Source of the DNA: Flavobacterium daemonense
Lineage (GTDB): Bacteria > Bacteroidota > Bacteroidia > Flavobacteriales > Flavobacteriaceae
Assembly: GCF_007341385.1 (NCBI RefSeq)
Contig: NZ_VJYD01000017.1
Coordinates: 1 to 64,000 of the forward strand
Direction: 5' to 3'
DNA: 64,000 nucleotides
Part shown: positions 42,125 through 51,569 of the stretch, piece by piece
Numbering within the stretch: position 1 is the first letter of the stretch
Layout of the letters: every line of letters begins with the position of its first letter
Translations under genes and position numbers: made by a program
Notes under the pieces: generated by a model
Database searches by the model: none
What the model saw: only the letters and a program-made list of their open reading frames with translations
Told to the model about the DNA's origin: nothing

Positions 42125-44221
42125 TTATTTAAAATTAGAAATTCCTTCTTTCAACCATTGCAAATATTCTTCAGTAGGAACATAACTTATCGTTGGTTTT
42201 GAACTGTTCAAATTATTGCCTTCTAAATCTGTGATAACATACAAAGGCTGTGTATTTGTTTTATATTTTGAAATCATAAAATCTGTCCACTTATCGCCAA
42301 TTGTTTCTATTTTATCTCCTGCTTTGGTCGTAAATTGTTCGTTTTCTGGCAATGGTCTCTTATCATCAACATAAAGAGAAATTAAAACTACATCATTTTT
42401 TAGAATTGGTAAAACAGTCGGATCTGACCAAACATTATTTTCCATTTTTCTGCAGTTTACACATGCATAACCTGTAAAATCAAGCATAATTGGCTTTTTT
42501 ATTTCTTTTGCATAAGCCAGACCATCTTCGTAATCGTGGAAAACCATGATACCATGCGGACCTAATTCTGCTCCCTCTGGCAAACCTTTTATTTCACCTG
42601 TATTTTCATTGGAATTTCCTGATCCTCCAACTCCAAATGGACTTTCGCTATACGTTTGAGGCGGTGGAAAAGCACTGATTAATTTTAAAGGCGCTCCCCA
42701 TAATCCCGGAATCATATAAATTGTAAAACTTAAGACAAGTAATCCCAACGACAATCTTCCTACCGAAATATGGTGCGTTGGACTATCATGTGGCAATGTA
42801 ATTTTTCCGAATAAATACAATGCAAGAGTTCCAAAAATAGCAATCCAAATCGCTAAGAAAACTTCTCTTTCTAAGAAATGCAATTGCAATACTAAATCGG
42901 CATTTGATAAAAATTTGAAAGCCAAAGCCAATTCTAAAAATCCTAAAACAACTTTTACAGTATTTAGCCATCCGCCAGATTTTGGCAATGAATTAAGCCA
43001 TCCAGGGAACATGGCAAACAACATAAATGGAAGTGCCAATGCAGAAGAGAAACCTAACATTCCAATAATAGGCGCGATTCCTCCATTTGAAGCTGCTTCA
43101 ACTAATAACGTTCCTACAATTGGTCCTGTGCACGAAAATGATACAATTGCCAAAGCTAAAGCCATGAATAATATTCCGACCAAACCGCCTTTATCTGCCT
43201 GCTGATCTGCTTTATTTGCCCATGAATTTGGAAGCATAATTTCGAATGCACCTAAGAAAGAAACAGCAAAAACAACCAAAATCACAAAGAAAATAAGATT
43301 GAACCAAACATCTGTTGACAACGCATTTAAAGCATCGGCTCCAAATATTTTAGTAACAATCAATCCTAAAATCACATAAATAGCAATGATTGATAATCCA
43401 TAAATTATCGCATTTCTGATTCCTTTTGCTCTGCTTTTGCTTTGCTTCGTAAAGAAACTCACAGTCATAGGAATCATTGGGAAAACACAAGGCGTAAATA
43501 AAGCGGCAAAACCACCTAAAAAAGCAAGGAAAAAGATAGACCATAAACTTCTAGATGCAGGCGCTGGCATGTCTTTTTTAGAAACTGGCTCCTCGATATT
43601 TGACGTTGCCACTTGAACTTTGGTAGTATTTGTTGCCTTTGCAATTGTATCTACAGCAATTCCAGCAACTTTCGTCTCATCTTTTTTAGCCTCTACTATT
43701 GCCGGAATAACTTCCGCGTTGAAATTCGACGGAATAGCTATTGAGAATTTTTTATTCGAATTGATGCATACTTCTTTACAAACCTGAAAATCAAAATCAA
43801 CATCAACCGTTTTTAAATTCGGATTTATGATTTTTATTTCCTGTTCAATATGCGCTTTTCCTTCAAAGAAAGTTTCATTTACGCCAAAAACGTCATTAAA
43901 AGCGGTTCTGGTTTTTCCTTCTTTGGCTTTTCCAACTAACTCGTAATTCCCTTTTTGATTTTTAAATGCAATTTCCAACGCAAGCGGACCACCTTCTGGC
44001 GTAAATTGCGAATACATATGCCAGTCTTTTTCAATTGTTCCATCAAAAATTAATACGGCATTGTTTCCAGCTTTCTTTTCAATTTTTGAAGTCCATTTTA
44101 CCGGCTCTAAAATTTGAGCGTTGCTTTTTGCAAAAGAAAAAAGAAAAAACAGTAAAAATAACAGAGATTTACTCCAGACATTTTGTAGCGTAATCGCTTG
44201 ACGGTATTGATTAAAGTTCAT
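42125..44221 (-). CDS. thiol:disulfide interchange protein, DsbD-like
   Basis: A 698-residue inner-membrane protein. It has a signal helix (LFLLFFLFSFAKSNAQ) and an N-terminal periplasmic DsbD-alpha-like domain with a Cys pair in FQVCKEVCINSNK (about residues 148-154). A transmembrane CcdA-like core of about eight helices follows (FAALFTPCVFPMIPMTVSFF, IVSFSCTGPIVGTLL, with a cysteine in each), then a C-terminal thioredoxin domain (FTGYACVNCRKME, CxxC). It transfers reducing power from cytosolic thioredoxin to the periplasm. Start codon overlaps the tilS stop by one base (TAATG), so the two are translationally coupled. Confidence 0.9.
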   Translation of the reverse strand: MNFNQYRQAITLQNVWSKSLLFLLFFLFSFAKSNAQILEPVKWTSKIEKKAGNNAVLIFDGTIEKDWHMYSQFTPEGGPLALEIAFKNQKGNYELVGKAKEGKTRTAFNDVFGVNETFFEGKAHIEQEIKIINPNLKTVDVDFDFQVCKEVCINSNKKFSIAIPSNFNAEVIPAIVEAKKDETKVAGIAVDTIAKATNTTKVQVATSNIEEPVSKKDMPAPASRSLWSIFFLAFLGGFAALFTPCVFPMIPMTVSFFTKQSKSRAKGIRNAIIYGLSIIAIYVILGLIVTKIFGADALNALSTDVWFNLIFFVILVVFAVSFLGAFEIMLPNSWANKADQQADKGGLVGILFMALALAIVSFSCTGPIVGTLLVEAASNGGIAPIIGMLGFSSALALPFMLFAMFPGWLNSLPKSGGWLNTVKVVLGFLELALAFKFLSNADLVLQLHFLEREVFLAIWIAIFGTLALYLFGKITLPHDSPTHHISVGRLSLGLLVLSFTIYMIPGLWGAPLKLISAFPPPQTYSESPFGVGGSGNSNENTGEIKGLPEGAELGPHGIMVFHDYEDGLAYAKEIKKPIMLDFTGYACVNCRKMENNVWSDPTVLPILKNDVVLISLYVDDKRPLPENEQFTTKAGDKIETIGDKWTDFMISKYKTNTQPLYVITDLEGNNLNSSKPTISYVPTEEYLQWLKEGISNFK

Positions 44222-45531
44222 TATTGCAGTTCTATTTTTAGTATTTTATTTGTGGTGTTTTCTATTTTAAATCGTTCATCTTGCCTAATGCCAACAACCC
44301 AGACAATTTGATTTTCTGAGCATAAAATCCATGTTTTTTCCTTTTCGATCAGCGATAATTTTTCATCTTTAAAAAGCTTGCTCACTTTTTTAGATTTTCC
44401 CTGCATCCCAAACGGATGAAAAACATCACCCTCTTTCCATTTACGTAAAATCAACGGAAATCGGATTTTTTCGGCGTCAACAAATATAACTTCTTTTGAA
44501 TCTATTGTTATGTGATCTGCGTTACAAAGTCTCAATTTTAAGGGAAAATTAACGTCTGTATTATTTTCAGCAATCTCAAATTCTTCTTTTTCTAAAGTTT
44601 CTGAAATTGGGCTCAAAATCAAAGTTTCGCGATTCTTCAACAACCTAAATTCTTCTGAAAAGACTTGTTTTCCCGATTGTCCTTCAACTAAATCATAAAT
44701 GTCATTCCATGCTGAAAACCCGAATTCATTCAGCCATTGATACAAATACGATTTATAATTGGGTAATTTTTTAAGCTGATTTAAATCAAAATGAATATCC
44801 TCACCTTCCTCTTTTGCCACTTGCTGATACACCATAATCGAGGCATCTTCGACCATTTCCTTTGATTCCTGCAAATAAAATTGTGTTTTTCCGAAAGCAT
44901 CCAAAAAGTTCGAATTTATTTCTTTTAAAATCGGAATTAAATCATGACGAATTTTATTTCGAAGATATTTATTGGATGCATTACTACTGTCTTCTCGCCA
45001 TTCAATAGTATTTTCTTCAGCATATTTCAGAATTTCTTCTCTTGAAAAAGGCAAGAGCGGACGAATAATTCGATCATTTTCCTCGGGAATTCCTGTTAAT
45101 CCATCTAAACCTGTTCCGCGTGTCAAATTGATTATAAAGGTTTCTAGATTATCGTCTGCATGATGCGCTGTCAGAATAAAATCGAAATTTTTTTCTTCCA
45201 AAAGCTCATAGAACCAACTGTAACGAAGTTCTCTCGCAGCAACTTGCGTAGATAATTTATAATCTTCGGCGAAAGCCTTAGTATCAAACTGAGTGGTAAA
45301 AAACGGAATATTGTTTTGATTACAATAATCCTGAACAAATTCTTGATCTCCAAAACTTTCTAATCCGCGAAGCTGAAAATTACAATGTAAAACCGCAATT
45401 TCATAAGGCAATTGCTGAAATAAATGCAATAAAACCATGCTATCCAATCCGCCGCTAACCGCTAGAAACAGTTTTTTATCTTCCAAAAATGGAAATCTGG
45501 AAACGATATGATCTTGAAATTTTGAAAACAT
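44221..45531 (-). CDS. tilS: tRNA(Ile)-lysidine synthase
   Basis: A 436-residue N-type ATP pyrophosphatase that converts cytidine-34 of tRNA-Ile(CAU) to lysidine. PP-loop SGGLDS at residues 26-31, LTAHHADDNLETFIINLTRGTG (family motif), REDSSNASNKYLRNKIRHDLIP, and a C-terminal domain with PLILRKWKEGDVFHPFGMQG. Essential in most bacteria. Upstream of and coupled to the DsbD-like gene, although the two have unrelated roles. Confidence 0.95.
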   Translation of the reverse strand: MFSKFQDHIVSRFPFLEDKKLFLAVSGGLDSMVLLHLFQQLPYEIAVLHCNFQLRGLESFGDQEFVQDYCNQNNIPFFTTQFDTKAFAEDYKLSTQVAARELRYSWFYELLEEKNFDFILTAHHADDNLETFIINLTRGTGLDGLTGIPEENDRIIRPLLPFSREEILKYAEENTIEWREDSSNASNKYLRNKIRHDLIPILKEINSNFLDAFGKTQFYLQESKEMVEDASIMVYQQVAKEEGEDIHFDLNQLKKLPNYKSYLYQWLNEFGFSAWNDIYDLVEGQSGKQVFSEEFRLLKNRETLILSPISETLEKEEFEIAENNTDVNFPLKLRLCNADHITIDSKEVIFVDAEKIRFPLILRKWKEGDVFHPFGMQGKSKKVSKLFKDEKLSLIEKEKTWILCSENQIVWVVGIRQDERFKIENTTNKILKIELQ

Positions 45532-45594
45532 TTGATAAATGTAAAAAATTAAATTTTATCTATTTTTAAATGAAATGTTAAGCGTTGGTTCTTT

Positions 45595-45769
45595 GCCACG
45601 AATTGTGCGAATTAGCACGAATTATTTTTTTTTTTTGCCACTCCCGATAGCTATCGGGATAAAAAGATTTATACAGATTTTTTTTAATCATTTTAATCCT
45701 TTAATCTGTGGCTTTTTTTTCAAATTGAAGAAAAAAAAATAATTCGTGCCAATTCGTGCAATTCGTGGC
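45595..45769. repeat. nested inverted repeats, GCCACGAATT outer and GCCAC/ATCTGTGGC inner
   Basis: Outer arms: GCCACGAATTGTGCGAATT from 45595 with its complement ending GTGCAATTCGTGGC at 45769. Inside is a second GCCAC...GTGGC pair, and inside that a perfect TCCCGATAG-CTATCGGGA palindrome (45642-45659). It fills the tilS-pabB gap, so may end the pabB transcript. Confidence 0.75.
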
Positions 45770-45778
45770 GAAAAAAAT

Positions 45779-47065
45779 TTACTGCAAAACCTCATGCATT
45801 GCCTTGGCCTTAAGCAAACATTCTTCGTATTCTTTTTCTGGATCTGAAAGTGATGTTATGGCGCTTCCTACCGAAAACGAAACGTATTTACTCTCTTGAT
45901 TATACAAAATACTTCTAATCACAACATTAAAATCAAAATCTCCTTCGGGAGTAAAATACCCTACGGCTCCACTATATAAACCACGTTTGGTTTCTTCTAA
46001 ATTTTCAATGATTTTCATTACCGAAATTTTTGGCGCTCCGGTCATGCTTCCCATTGGAAAAGTTGTTTTCAAAACATCGACTGCAGAATATTGCACATCT
46101 AATTTTGATGTGACCGTCGAAATCATTTGGTGAACCTGTAAAAACGAATAAATTTTACAAAGTTCTGCAACCTCAACAGAACCTTTTTGTGCGGTATGCG
46201 AAAGATCATTTCGAACCAAATCGGTTATCATAATATTCTCAGCGCGTTCTTTTGCATCTGATTCCAGAAATTGTCTCGATTTTTCATCTTCAACAGGATC
46301 CGAAGATCGTTTTGAAGTTCCTTTTATAGGCTGTGAAATTATTTTTTCGCCAACTTTTTTCAAATACCTTTCCGGAGATGCAGAAAGCAAATATTGTTTA
46401 TTGTTTTTAAAGAAAACCGAAAATGGTGCCTGCGAAATTTCATTTAATTTTTGAAATTTTTCCAACGGATTTATTTCTGCATTTTCAGCAAAAAATTCCA
46501 TGCAGAAATTTGCTTCATACATGTCACCAACGTGAATATGATGAAGCATTTTATTTACTTTTTCGATATATGAATCTTTAGAGATTCGCTGTTGCACTTC
46601 GACTCTGCTCAGTGTGACAAACGAATAATTCTGAGTTTGCATGATTTCATCAAAATCATCTTCAAGTTCATCATCACACAAAAATAAATATTGAATTTCA
46701 AGTTGATTGTCCTTCAGTATGAATATTTTTTTTGGCTGAAAAAAGAATAAATCTGGAAAATCCAATCCGTCAAAATTATCTGATTTTAGATCTTCAACAT
46801 CATTTTTTAAATCATAGGAAAGATAGCCAAAAAGCCAATCTTTTGTCGTTTGCTGATATTGTTTCAAATCCTCAAAAGCATTTTGAAAATCGGTTTTTAA
46901 AGATGTAAAAGCATCCACTGCCAATAAAAAATCAAAACTGGAATAGGCTTGTGGATACGAATTACTGTCCAGAAAAACAACCTCGCGGAATTGCTGTGAC
47001 CAACTCAAAAGCTGTTGTTTAAATTGTTCCGGATCAGAAATATGTTTATGAATAGAAACTCTCAA
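45779..47065 (-). CDS. pabB: aminodeoxychorismate synthase component I (anthranilate synthase I family)
   Basis: A 428-residue chorismate-binding enzyme for p-aminobenzoate (folate) synthesis. Seen: LLSASPERYLKKVGEKIISQPIKGTSKR, MITDLVRNDLSHTAQKGSVEV, TFPMGSMTGAPKISVMKIIE and a C-terminal YEECLLKAKAM. The frame is open to an ATG at 47143, but a -7 box (TAATTTTG, 47087-47094) lies inside that extension. The TTG at 47065 (giving MRVSIHKHIS) is therefore the likely start. An anthranilate synthase role is less likely because no trp genes are adjacent. Confidence 0.85.
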   Translation of the reverse strand: MRVSIHKHISDPEQFKQQLLSWSQQFREVVFLDSNSYPQAYSSFDFLLAVDAFTSLKTDFQNAFEDLKQYQQTTKDWLFGYLSYDLKNDVEDLKSDNFDGLDFPDLFFFQPKKIFILKDNQLEIQYLFLCDDELEDDFDEIMQTQNYSFVTLSRVEVQQRISKDSYIEKVNKMLHHIHVGDMYEANFCMEFFAENAEINPLEKFQKLNEISQAPFSVFFKNNKQYLLSASPERYLKKVGEKIISQPIKGTSKRSSDPVEDEKSRQFLESDAKERAENIMITDLVRNDLSHTAQKGSVEVAELCKIYSFLQVHQMISTVTSKLDVQYSAVDVLKTTFPMGSMTGAPKISVMKIIENLEETKRGLYSGAVGYFTPEGDFDFNVVIRSILYNQESKYVSFSVGSAITSLSDPEKEYEECLLKAKAMHEVLQ

Positions 47066-47086
47066 AGAAGTATAAATTTTAGACGA

Positions 47087-47094
47087 CAAAATTA
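47087..47094 (-). promoter_or_regulatory. -7 element for pabB
   Basis: TAATTTTG on the - strand matches TAnnTTTG and lies 22 nt upstream of the TTG start at 47065. It decides the start choice. Confidence 0.5.
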
Positions 47095-47223
47095 CGACAA
47101 AAAAAAACCTTCGATAAAGTAAACCGCGAAAAAATATTGGCACACTTTTTAGTACTTCGAATTAAAGCTAATTATTAAAACTTTTCTTGCCATTTGATTA
47201 AAAAATTACTCAAAAAAAAAACA

Positions 47224-47303
47224 AGCCACAGATTAAAAGATTTCACAGATTTTATCGGAAGCTTTAAAAAATTAATCTGTTCGAATCTGCGCAATCTGTG
47301 GCT
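47224..47303. repeat. GCCACAGATT inverted repeat
   Basis: AGCCACAGATTAAAAGATT (47224-47242) and AATCTGCGCAATCTGTGGCT (47284-47303) form a hairpin of the same family as 14029-14092. It lies in the divergent pabB to DUF4349 gap; nothing else was recognised in that 300 nt. Confidence 0.65.
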
Positions 47304-47364
47304 GAAAAAATATAGTCTGAAACACAGATTCAATATAATTTATTAATCAAATTTTTAAACCTTT

Positions 47365-48260
47365 ATGAAAACAATTGCAAAATTAGGATTGACTTCCTTG
47401 ATGATTACCGCATTATTTTTTTCCTGCAAAAAAGCAGATTATTCTTCTGCCGAATCGACTGCAGATATCACAGTTTCAACAGACAGTACAGCCATTTCTT
47501 CGTCGGCTGCAGTCGAAAAAAAAGACAGCAAACAGAAATTTATTCGAACTGCTGATATCAAATTCAAGGTCAAAAATGTCGTCAAATCTACTTATGCAAT
47601 TGAAAACGCTGTGACAAAATTTGGAGGTTTTGTAACGTATACAAATCTTCAAAGTACGGTTCATGATCAAATTAAAACTAAAATCAGTCAGGACAGCACT
47701 TTAGAAACCACAAAATATTCGGTCGAAAACAATATTACGATTCGAGTTCCCAAAACGCAACTTGATACCGTAATAAAATCAATTGCCAAACAAATTGACT
47801 TTTTGGATTTCAGAGTCATTAAAGCCGATGATGTTTCGTTGAAAATATTAGCGAATCAGCTTTCGCAAAAAAGAAGTTCAGTTTCTGAAAAAAGAGTCGA
47901 AAAAGCAATTGATTCCAAAGGCAAAAAATAAATGATATTATGGAAGCCGAAAATGCTTTGGCCAATCAAAAAGAAGCTAATGACAATCGTATTATTGACA
48001 ATTTATCCATTCAAGATCAAGTCAATTTCAGCACCATAACTTTACAGCTTTATCAAAACGAAACCACAAAACAAGAAATTACGGCAAGCGAAAAAGACAG
48101 CGAGTATTACAAACCAAATTTAGGAATTCAAATTATTGATGCTTTGAAAAGCGGTTGGTATATTTTGCAAGGAATTTTAGTTTTCTTTATCAACCTATGG
48201 CCAATTATACTATTGGGAATTGGAGGTTTTATTCTTTACAAAAAATACATTAAGAAATAA
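47365..48260 (+). pseudogene. DUF4349 lipoprotein, interrupted by a frameshift
   Basis: Two adjacent frames make up one typical DUF4349 protein. Part 1 (47365-47931, 188 residues) has a lipoprotein signal (FFSCKK), IRTADIKFKVKNV and NITIRVPKTQLDTVI, and breaks off at RVEKAIDSKGKK-stop. Part 2 (47940-48260) continues MEAENALANQKEANDN, VNFSTITLQLYQ and ends with a C-terminal membrane helix. Frame is lost at a run of six A (47923-47928); one more A would give KKINDIMEAEN with no interruption. Possible explanations are a real mutation, a sequencing error or a -1 slip. Confidence 0.8.
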
Positions 48261-48303
48261 GAAAAGTGTTAATAAAATAGCAATTTTCTAACGAAAAAAT
48301 CGT

Positions 48304-48311
48304 TATATTTG
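48304..48311 (+). promoter_or_regulatory. -7 element upstream of the DoxX-like gene
   Basis: TATATTTG at 48304-48311, an exact TAnnTTTG match, would give a leader of about 155 nt before 48472. The leader holds a 25-codon frame at 48370-48447 (MALKTEFHFVGEF...) whose reality is uncertain. Confidence 0.4.
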
Positions 48312-48471
48312 ATATACCATTCAATAAATACCAAAATTAACCAAGATTGATTGTGCAATTCTCAATAAAATGGCTTTAAAAACTGAATTTCATTTCGTTG
48401 GAGAGTTTTGGAATAAACGATTTCAGCAGCTTATTTATATTTTTTAACTTTCTATAAAAATCCTAAGTATT

Positions 48472-48846
48472 ATGAAAATTGCTACTATTATTGTCCGTAT
48501 TTTAATTGGTCTTCTGTTGCTTTTTGCATCTATCAGTTATTTTTTCCATCTGATGCCAGAACCAGAAACTACTGGAAATTTTAAAGCCTTTAATGTTGGT
48601 TTAATGGCTTCTACGTATTTAATGCCTTTGGCTAAATCAATTGAATTGCTTTGCGGAATTGCATTTGTAGCAGGACGTTATGTAACATTAGCTAATATTT
48701 TGATCTTGCCAATTACGGTTAACATCTTGTTTATCAATTACTTTTTAGCACCAGAAGGCCTACCAATCGCCGGCCTATTATTTTTAGGAAACTTATTTTT
48801 GATTTACAGATATTGGGGTAATTACAAAAGCGTTTTTACAGCATAA
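48472..48846 (+). CDS. DoxX-like four-helix membrane protein
   Basis: A 124-residue membrane protein with four helices (about residues 4-24, 44-62, 70-88, 97-115). TIIVRILIGLLLLFASISYFF and STYLMPLAKSIELLCGIAFVAGRY are typical of the DoxX/DoxD family of small quinone-interacting or uncharacterised membrane proteins. Function unknown. Confidence 0.75.
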   Translation: MKIATIIVRILIGLLLLFASISYFFHLMPEPETTGNFKAFNVGLMASTYLMPLAKSIELLCGIAFVAGRYVTLANILILPITVNILFINYFLAPEGLPIAGLLFLGNLFLIYRYWGNYKSVFTA

Positions 48847-48865
48847 ATCATTTTCAGTATAAAAT

Positions 48866-48900
48866 AAAAACCCGGCACCTTCAAGGTGCCAGGTTTATTT
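48866..48900. terminator. bidirectional terminator
   Basis: AAACCCGGCACCTT-C-AAGGTGCCAGGTTT hairpin with A-run on one side and T-rich sequence on the other. It serves the convergent DoxX-like and lipocalin genes. Confidence 0.8.
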
Positions 48901-49443
48901 TTAATTTGTTTTGTCGTGTTTTACCCAGATAAGATCTGAAATTTTATAGCCAATTTCTTGTGCTTGAATTAAAAAATCGGCTTTTATGCTTTCTGGAATT
49001 GTAGTTTCTCTAGAAAGAATCCACATGTATTTTAAGCTTTCGCCGGCAACAAGAGCATATTTATAATCCTTGTCTACCGCGATGATATTATATCCAGCAT
49101 AAAAAGGACCAAAAAATGAGACCTTAAGCATACCAATATTATCCTTTTTGACAAACTTGGCTTTCCCGATACTTTCCTCCCACTTGTCTTTTTTGACGTC
49201 ATAGCCCTTATTATCGACTTTTATTGTACCGTTGTCATTCAAAGAATAATTAGCGGTTACATTTATTAAATCTTTTTCCCATTTATAATCTAGTCTTGCA
49301 ATTTCGTACCATTTTCCTAAATATTTTGCCTTGTCAAAGTTAGTAACGGCAACTGCTTTTTTAGGAATTGTTGTTCCGCAGGAATACAGTACTGCTGCAA
49401 TTCCCGCCCCAAGAAGAATTGGAGCTATATATCTATTTTTCAT
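48901..49443 (-). CDS. lipocalin family lipoprotein (Blc-like)
   Basis: A 180-residue outer-membrane lipocalin. Lipobox at LYSC (Cys22). The lipocalin signature is GKWYEIARLDYKWEK (about residues 43-57), with YSLNDNGTIKVDNKGYD, FFGPFYAGYNIIAVD and YMWILSRETTIP following the Blc pattern. Blc proteins bind lysophospholipids. A TATCTTTA -7-like box on the - strand (49466-49473) lies 22 nt upstream. Confidence 0.88.
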   Translation of the reverse strand: MKNRYIAPILLGAGIAAVLYSCGTTIPKKAVAVTNFDKAKYLGKWYEIARLDYKWEKDLINVTANYSLNDNGTIKVDNKGYDVKKDKWEESIGKAKFVKKDNIGMLKVSFFGPFYAGYNIIAVDKDYKYALVAGESLKYMWILSRETTIPESIKADFLIQAQEIGYKISDLIWVKHDKTN

Positions 49444-49550
49444 AATGTTATCTTTTAACTAATCGTAAAGATAGCATCTGAAGTACACATCTAATTTACA
49501 AAATTTTCACGAAACTTTATATTTTTAAGCTCAAAATATTTTGTAAAAAT

Positions 49551-49950
49551 ATGTAGTCCCTACGGGACAAATTCAAAATGGGAATATTCGTTTTTCTACC
49601 AATATTTAACTCCTAACGGAGTTGAATTGGAATAAATATTTATATGAGCGAATGCAATTCAATTTTTGAAAGTGTTTTTAAATCTCTTAGAGAATAGGTA
49701 TTGGTAGGAAAAAACGGAATTGTATTTTTAGAAAAACAAAGTATATAGCCCCTACGGGACAGACTGAAAACGGAAATATTCGTTTTTTCTACCGATATTT
49801 AATCTCTACGAGATTTCATTCTTTAAAAAAAAAGAAAACGAATCATATTTATTTGGAAAACAAAACATTTCGAAGCAATTCAACTCCGTTAGGAGTTAAA
49901 TATTGGTAGAAAAAAATATGCGACCACAAAGATGTCCCGTAGGGACTTGA
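49551..49950. repeat. palindromic repeat cluster (TCCCGTAGGGAC / CTCCGTTAGGAG family)
   Basis: The block starts TAGTCCCTACGGGACAA (49553) and ends TGTCCCGTAGGGACTTG (49934-49950). Inside are TTTAACTCCTAACGGAGTT, TTTAATCTCTACGAGATTT, ACTCCGTTAGGAGTTAAATATTGGTAG and a second CCCCTACGGGACAG. Same family as 7662-8002. It occupies most of the 600 nt gap between the lipocalin and lpdA; no gene is seen. Confidence 0.75.
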
Positions 49951-49989
49951 TAATACAACCGAACATAATTATTTAATACACAAACCAAT

Positions 49990-50028
49990 AAAAAAACCGT
50001 CTCGTTTTTTAACGAGACGGTTTTTTAG
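49990..50028 (-). terminator. rho-independent terminator of lpdA
   Basis: AAAAACCGTCTCGTT-TTTT-AACGAGACGGTTTTTT; 14 bp or longer stem with T/A runs on both sides, 20 nt past the lpdA stop. Confidence 0.9.
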
Positions 50029-50048
50029 AATATGATCAACGTAAAAAA

Positions 50049-51452
50049 TTATACGTGTATTGCTCTGTTTTCAGTAGCTGCTAATGCTGCTTCTTTTACC
50101 GCTTCCGCGAAAGTTGGGTGCGCGTGGCTCATTCTAGAAATATCTTCAGCAGACGCTTTGAATTCCATTGCAGTAACTGCTTCAGCAATTAAATCTGCTG
50201 TACGAGCACCGATCATGTGAACTCCTAAAACCTCATCTGTTTTCTCATCAGCTAAGATCTTTACAAATCCGTCTAAGTCTGCACTTGCTCTTGCACGTCC
50301 TAACGCTTTGAAAGGGAAACTTCCAGATTTGTAAGCTACTCCAGCAGCTTTCAATTGCTCTTCCGTTTGTCCAACTGCAGCAACCTCTGGCCAAGTGTAA
50401 ACTACACCCGGAATTAAGTTGTAATCGATATGTGGTTTTTGACCTGCTAAGATTTCAGCAACCATAGTTCCTTCTTCTTCAGCTTTGTGCGCCAACATTG
50501 CTCCACGAACAACGTCACCAATTGCATAGATATTTGGAGTGCTAGTTTGTAAATGATCGTTTACTTCAACTTGTCCTCTGTCTGAAATTTTAACTCCAGC
50601 TTTGTCAGCATTTAATCCGTCTGTGTAAGGACGACGACCAACAGAAACTAATGAATAATCTCCTTCAAGAGTGATTGTTTCTCCTTTTGCATTTTCAGCT
50701 TGAACCGTAACAGCATCGCCGTTTCTTTCAACTGATTTTACTTTATGAGAAACGTAGAATTTCATTCCTTGTTTTTTCAATACTTTAGTTAATTCTTTAG
50801 AAAGAGAACCGTCCATTCCTGGAATGATTCTGTCCATGAATTCTACTACAGAAACCTGAGCTCCTAAACGCAAGTAAACTTGTCCAAGCTCGATTCCGAT
50901 AACTCCACCACCAATAATTACTAAGTGTTTTGGAACTTCTTTTAAAGCCAAAGCTTCAGTAGAAGTGATGATTCTTTCTTTATCAATTTTGATGAATGGC
51001 AAAGAAGATGGTTTTGATCCTGTAGCGATTACAGTATATTTTGCTTCGATAGTTTCAGATGTTCCGTCAGCTTTTGCAACTGCAATATGTGTTGCATCTA
51101 CAAAAGAACCTAAACCATTGAAAACAGTAATTTTATTTTTATCCATTAAGTAGTTGATTCCACCTACGGTTTGATCTACAACGGCTTGTTTGCGCGCGAT
51201 CATTTTCTCTAAATTGATTTTTACATCTCCAGAAACTTCGATTCCGTGATCTGCGAAATGAGCAATTTCAGCATAATGATGAGAAGAAGAAAGTAATGCT
51301 TTTGAAGGAATACAACCTACGTTAAGGCAAGTTCCGCCTAATGAATTATATTTTTCTACAATTGCAGTTTTGAAACCTAATTGTGCGCAACGAATTGCTG
51401 ATACATATCCTCCAGGACCTGAACCTATAATGACTACGTCAAATGAACTCAT
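50049..51452 (-). CDS. lpdA: dihydrolipoyl dehydrogenase
   Basis: A 467-residue E3 flavoprotein for 2-oxoacid dehydrogenase complexes. FAD motif VVIIGSGPGGYVSAI (residues 6-20), redox disulfide GGTCLNVGCIPSK (Cys42, Cys47), NAD motif VIIGGGVIGIELGQVY, IYAIGDVV, and C-terminal catalytic HAHPTFAEAVKEA. Single gene with its own promoter and terminator. Confidence 0.96.
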   Translation of the reverse strand: MSSFDVVIIGSGPGGYVSAIRCAQLGFKTAIVEKYNSLGGTCLNVGCIPSKALLSSSHHYAEIAHFADHGIEVSGDVKINLEKMIARKQAVVDQTVGGINYLMDKNKITVFNGLGSFVDATHIAVAKADGTSETIEAKYTVIATGSKPSSLPFIKIDKERIITSTEALALKEVPKHLVIIGGGVIGIELGQVYLRLGAQVSVVEFMDRIIPGMDGSLSKELTKVLKKQGMKFYVSHKVKSVERNGDAVTVQAENAKGETITLEGDYSLVSVGRRPYTDGLNADKAGVKISDRGQVEVNDHLQTSTPNIYAIGDVVRGAMLAHKAEEEGTMVAEILAGQKPHIDYNLIPGVVYTWPEVAAVGQTEEQLKAAGVAYKSGSFPFKALGRARASADLDGFVKILADEKTDEVLGVHMIGARTADLIAEAVTAMEFKASAEDISRMSHAHPTFAEAVKEAALAATENRAIHV

Positions 51453-51479
51453 AGTAATTTGTTTTTATTTTAGCGGTTA

Positions 51480-51487
51480 CAAAATTA
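51480..51487 (-). promoter_or_regulatory. -7 element for lpdA
   Basis: TAATTTTG on the - strand, exact TAnnTTTG, 27 nt before the ATG. No clear TTG at the -33 position. Confidence 0.5.
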
Positions 51488-51569
51488 AGGAATAAAGTTT
51501 TGTTTGAAGTTTAATTTTCAATGTTTTTTGTGTGAAATTTTGGGTTTGGGTTTTACCGTAAACGGCGCA

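Noticed and set aside
41996..42202. Possible CRISPR-like array or small gene in TTTTCAC repeats
   Set aside because: Units are about 7-20 nt, abut without unique spacers and have variable length, so this is low-complexity sequence rather than a CRISPR array. The frame is an accident of the repeat.
47066..47143. N-terminal extension of PabB starting at ATG 47143
   Set aside because: It covers an exact -7 promoter box and encodes a basic hydrophobic stretch not seen in PabB; the TTG at 47065 fits better.
48370..48447. 25-codon frame before the DoxX-like gene as a real leader peptide
   Set aside because: It lies downstream of a good -7 box but has no ribosome-binding or conservation evidence visible here.
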